DNA from: Elusimicrobiota bacterium
Lineage (GTDB): Bacteria > Elusimicrobiota > Elusimicrobia > UBA1565 > JACRDR01
Length of the DNA stretch: 14,086 nucleotides
Reading direction: 5' to 3'
NCBI GenBank assembly: GCA_016207585.1
Contig: JACQPI010000166.1
Coordinates: 1-14,086 of the forward strand
Positions 12,474-14,086 of the stretch are shown piece by piece; within the stretch, counting starts at the first letter, position 1; each line of letters begins with the position of its first letter. Both the position numbers and the translations under genes were made by a program. Under the pieces are notes generated by a model. The model was given only the letters and a program-made list of their open reading frames with translations, ran no database searches and was not told the DNA's origin.

Positions 12474-12692
12474 ATGGGAGGCGACGACAAAATCGAAGTA
12501 GAGGGCAGCATCGTCGAGGCGTTGCCCAACGCGATGTTTCGGGTCAAGATTCCGGGTGATAAGGTCGTCTTGGCGCATATCTCGGGCAAGATGAGGATGC
12601 ACTACATCAAGATTCTTCCGGGCGACAAGGTGCGTCTTGAACTGTCTCCATATGATTTGACGCGCGGGCGGATCGTTTACAGGGAAAAATAA
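12474..12692 (+). CDS. infA: Translation initiation factor IF-1
   Basis: IF-1 is an OB-fold protein that covers the 30S A site during initiation and supports IF-2 and IF-3. The 72 residues equal the E. coli length and match it closely: IEVEGSIVEALPNAMFRVKI, VVLAHISGKMRMHYIKILPG and DKVRLELSPYDLTRGRIVYR. A longer in-frame reading from inside map exists, but TAAGGAGGGG directly after the map stop, a few bases before ATG 12474, and the family length fix the start. The spacing (3 bases after AGGAGG) is slightly short. Its neighbours map and rpmJ are the usual ones. Confidence 0.97.
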   Translation: MGGDDKIEVEGSIVEALPNAMFRVKIPGDKVVLAHISGKMRMHYIKILPGDKVRLELSPYDLTRGRIVYREK

Positions 12693-12694
12693 AC

Positions 12695-12808
12695 ATGAAG
12701 GTTCGAGCGAGCATAAAACCCATCTGTCAGAAATGCCGGTTGATACGACGCCGAGGCGTGCTGCGGATTCTTTGTTCCAATCCGCGTCATAAGCAGCGGC
12801 AGGGGTAG
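12695..12808 (+). CDS. rpmJ: 50S ribosomal protein L36, zinc-binding type
   Basis: L36 is the smallest ribosomal protein and joins the 50S late, near the base of the L7/L12 stalk region. I translated this 37-residue frame by hand: it begins MKVRASIKPICQKCRLIRRR and ends NPRHKQRQG. C11, C14, C27 and H32 form the standard zinc ribbon, so it is the zinc-dependent (C+) form. Length is exactly typical (37-38). It starts two bases after the infA stop with no strong binding site of its own (AGGGAAAAAT upstream), so coupling with infA is likely. The infA-rpmJ-rpsM order is widespread in bacteria. Confidence 0.97.
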   Translation: MKVRASIKPICQKCRLIRRRGVLRILCSNPRHKQRQG

Positions 12809-12826
12809 CGAGGAGGGATTAGAATC

Positions 12827-13237
12827 ATGGCGCGTGTGGCGGGAGTGGATTTGCCGAGAAATAAGCGGGTGGACATCGCCCTGGGGTACATCTATGGAGT
12901 GGGACGGATCACCGCGCGGAGAATTTTGGATAAGCTCAAGGGGAGCATCGACCCGGCGATGCGGGTGAAAGACCTCACCGAAAATCAAGTCGGCCTTCTC
13001 AACGCGATCGTATCCAAGGAATACAAGGTGGAGGGAGAGCTGCGCCGGGAGCTCCAGCAGAATGTCCACCGTTACGTGGAGATCGGCTGTTGGCGCGGGG
13101 TCCGTCACCGCCGCAATCTGCCGGTCCGAGGACAGCGCACCCGCACGAACGCCCGGACCCGGCGCGGCCGCCGCCGCACCGTAGGCTCTTCCCGCCCCGG
13201 GAAGACGGCCGCCGCACCCGCCGCAGCGGGCAAGTAA
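12827..13237 (+). CDS. rpsM: 30S ribosomal protein S13
   Basis: S13 lies in the 30S head, makes bridges to the 50S (through L5) and touches the P-site tRNA with its C-terminal tail. The 136 residues (E. coli 118) begin MARVAGVDLPRNKRVDIALG, have the helix-hairpin-helix segment YIYGVGRITARRIL, and the conserved GCWRGVRHRRNLPVRGQRTR TNART stretch. The C-terminus adds a basic then Ala-rich tail (SSRPGKTAAAPAAAGK) of about 18 residues. AGGAGG (12811-12816) lies 10 bases before the ATG. In E. coli the alpha operon is repressed by S4 at this gene's leader; here only 18 bases separate rpmJ and rpsM, so that leader is not visible. Confidence 0.97.
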   Translation: MARVAGVDLPRNKRVDIALGYIYGVGRITARRILDKLKGSIDPAMRVKDLTENQVGLLNAIVSKEYKVEGELRRELQQNVHRYVEIGCWRGVRHRRNLPVRGQRTRTNARTRRGRRRTVGSSRPGKTAAAPAAAGK

Positions 13238-13248
13238 GGAGAGATTCG

Positions 13249-13710
13249 ATGCCTGAAGAAAAAGAGCAAAAACAAGCCGGCCCGGAAGGCGCCGCGACCG
13301 CGCCGGCGGCTTCTTCCAAGGAGCCCGTCGCCAAGGCCGCCGCGCGCAAGAGGGGGGGACGTTTCGTCACCTTCGCGAAGGTGTTTATCCAAGCGACTTT
13401 CAACAACACGATCGTCACGATCACGGATGACAAGGGAGACGTGCTGACATGGGCCTCCGCCGGGGCCTCCGGCTTCAAGGGGACCCGCAAGGGAACTCCG
13501 TTCGCCGCGCAGATGACCGCCAGCAAGGCCGGCAAGCGCGCGGTGGAGCTGGGGGTCAAGCAGGTCTCTGTGTTCGTGAAGGGCCCCGGTCCAGGCCGGG
13601 AAACCGCCATCCGCGCCCTGCAGGCCGTGGGGCTGCACGTCCTGAGCCTCAAAGACGTTTCGCCGCTGCCGCATAACGGCTGCCGGCGCCCCAAGCCGAG
13701 GAGGGTCTGA
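13249..13710 (+). CDS. rpsK: 30S ribosomal protein S11 with N-terminal extension
   Basis: S11 sits on the platform next to the mRNA exit and E site. The core starts near residue 40 (VTFAKVFIQATFNNTIVTIT) and contains DKGDVLTWASAGASGFKGTR and KGTPFAAQMTASKAGKRAVE, ending SPLPHNGCRRPKPRRV. Asn143-Gly144 in HNGC is the site that forms isoaspartate in E. coli S11. The 153 residues include a ~25-residue Ala/Lys/Glu-rich N-terminal extension beyond the usual ~129. A longer in-frame reading starts inside rpsM, but AAGGAGAG (13237-13244), about 5 bases before ATG 13249, fixes the start. Confidence 0.97.
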   Translation: MPEEKEQKQAGPEGAATAPAASSKEPVAKAAARKRGGRFVTFAKVFIQATFNNTIVTITDDKGDVLTWASAGASGFKGTRKGTPFAAQMTASKAGKRAVELGVKQVSVFVKGPGPGRETAIRALQAVGLHVLSLKDVSPLPHNGCRRPKPRRV

Positions 13711-13713
13711 TTC

Positions 13714-14086
13714 ATGGCGAGATACGTAGGCCCCGTTTGCAGATTGTGTCGCCGCGAACAGACGAAGCTGTTCCTGAAGGGGGACAAGTGCTTCACCAAA
13801 TGCGTCCTTGACAAGCGGGCGACTCCGCCCGGAATGGCCAAGCCGCAGCGCGGCAAGCCGTCCGAATACATGATCCGTCTGCGCGAGAAGCAAAAGCTGC
13901 GCCGCATGGTCCTCATGACCGAGAGGCCCTTTGCCCGGCTCGTTGGGGAGGCTTCCCGAGCGCCAGGAAAAACGGGGGAACAGCTCCTTAAATTCTTGGA
14001 GGTGCGACTCGACAACATCGTCCGTCGGATGGGTTTCGCGATCAGCCTCAAGGCGGCGCGGCAGCTTGTTCTGCACGGGCATGTTC
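13714..14086 (+). CDS. rpsD: 30S ribosomal protein S4, zinc-binding type (partial, cut by window end)
   Basis: S4 initiates 16S rRNA assembly at the 5' domain, helps unwind mRNA at the entry tunnel and represses the alpha operon in E. coli. The first 124 residues are present; the full protein is usually about 205. The start MARYVGPVCRLCRREQTKLF, then LKGDKCFTKC, shows C9, C12, C26 and C30, the N-terminal zinc site of the C+ form. The last pair is CxxxC where Thermus S4 has C26 and C31 (CxxxxC). KPSEYMIRLREKQKLRRMVL and the start of the S4 RNA-binding domain (LEVRLDNIVRRMGFAISLKA, then ARQLVLHGHV) follow. The start is 3 bases after rpsK; rpoA and rplQ would be expected next. Confidence 0.97.
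   Translation, partial: MARYVGPVCRLCRREQTKLFLKGDKCFTKCVLDKRATPPGMAKPQRGKPSEYMIRLREKQKLRRMVLMTERPFARLVGEASRAPGKTGEQLLKFLEVRLDNIVRRMGFAISLKAARQLVLHGHV

Noticed and set aside
13711..14086. A truncated rpsD pseudogene
   Set aside because: The frame is open to the last base of the window; the apparent truncation is only the window edge.

Overview
The window is one continuous run of plus-strand translation-apparatus genes from a GC-rich bacterium (roughly 60-65% G+C by eye). The gene order is the classical str-S10-spc-alpha superoperon. It opens in the last 40 codons of tuf (EF-Tu), runs through the S10 block (rpsJ, rplC, rplD, rplW, rplB, rpsS, rplV, rpsC, rplP, rpmC, rpsQ), then the spc block (rplN, rplX, rplE, rpsN, rpsH, rplF, rplR, rpsE, rplO, secY), then adk, map, infA, rpmJ and the alpha block (rpsM, rpsK and the first 124 codons of rpsD), where the window ends. 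There is no minus-strand gene, RNA gene, mobile element, CRISPR array or clear terminator.

Genes are packed tightly. Most junctions are 0-30 bases, several are start/stop overlaps (ATGA at rpsQ/rplN and rplN/rplX, TGATG at rpsE/rplO), and most genes have a purine-rich ribosome binding site. This suggests one or a few long polycistronic mRNAs with translational coupling. The products are 26 ribosomal proteins (20 more or less complete in role for both subunits' cores), initiation factor IF-1, EF-Tu, the SecY translocation channel, adenylate kinase and methionine aminopeptidase, so ribosome assembly, initiation, N-terminal processing and membrane export are made together.

The organism is clearly bacterial. 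Lineage marks are: no rpmD (L30) between rpsE and rplO; zinc-binding forms of S14, L36, S4, L24 and adenylate kinase; no leader between tuf and rpsJ; and Ala/Pro/Gly/Lys-rich terminal extensions on L3, S3, L5, L6, S13 and S11. These fit an under-studied Gram-negative-type phylum (an Elusimicrobiota-like group is one guess), but I cannot place it firmly from the sequence alone.

The one non-routine stretch is the 119-base rplX-rplE gap (6338-6456), the largest in the window. It holds two diverged tandem copies of a 57-59 base unit. Each copy carries a short hairpin with a UUAA loop and a 12-codon mini-reading-frame whose TGA overlaps the next ATG; in the second copy that ATG is the rplE start. 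In E. coli the S8 feedback site of the spc operon lies at this same junction, so this is the best candidate for an undescribed regulatory element. Secondary points are unusual residues at normally invariant sites in L2 (DHPL instead of DHPH) and L22 (PGPQGRA instead of PRAKGRA), and a repeat-like palindromic insert inside the S3 tail.
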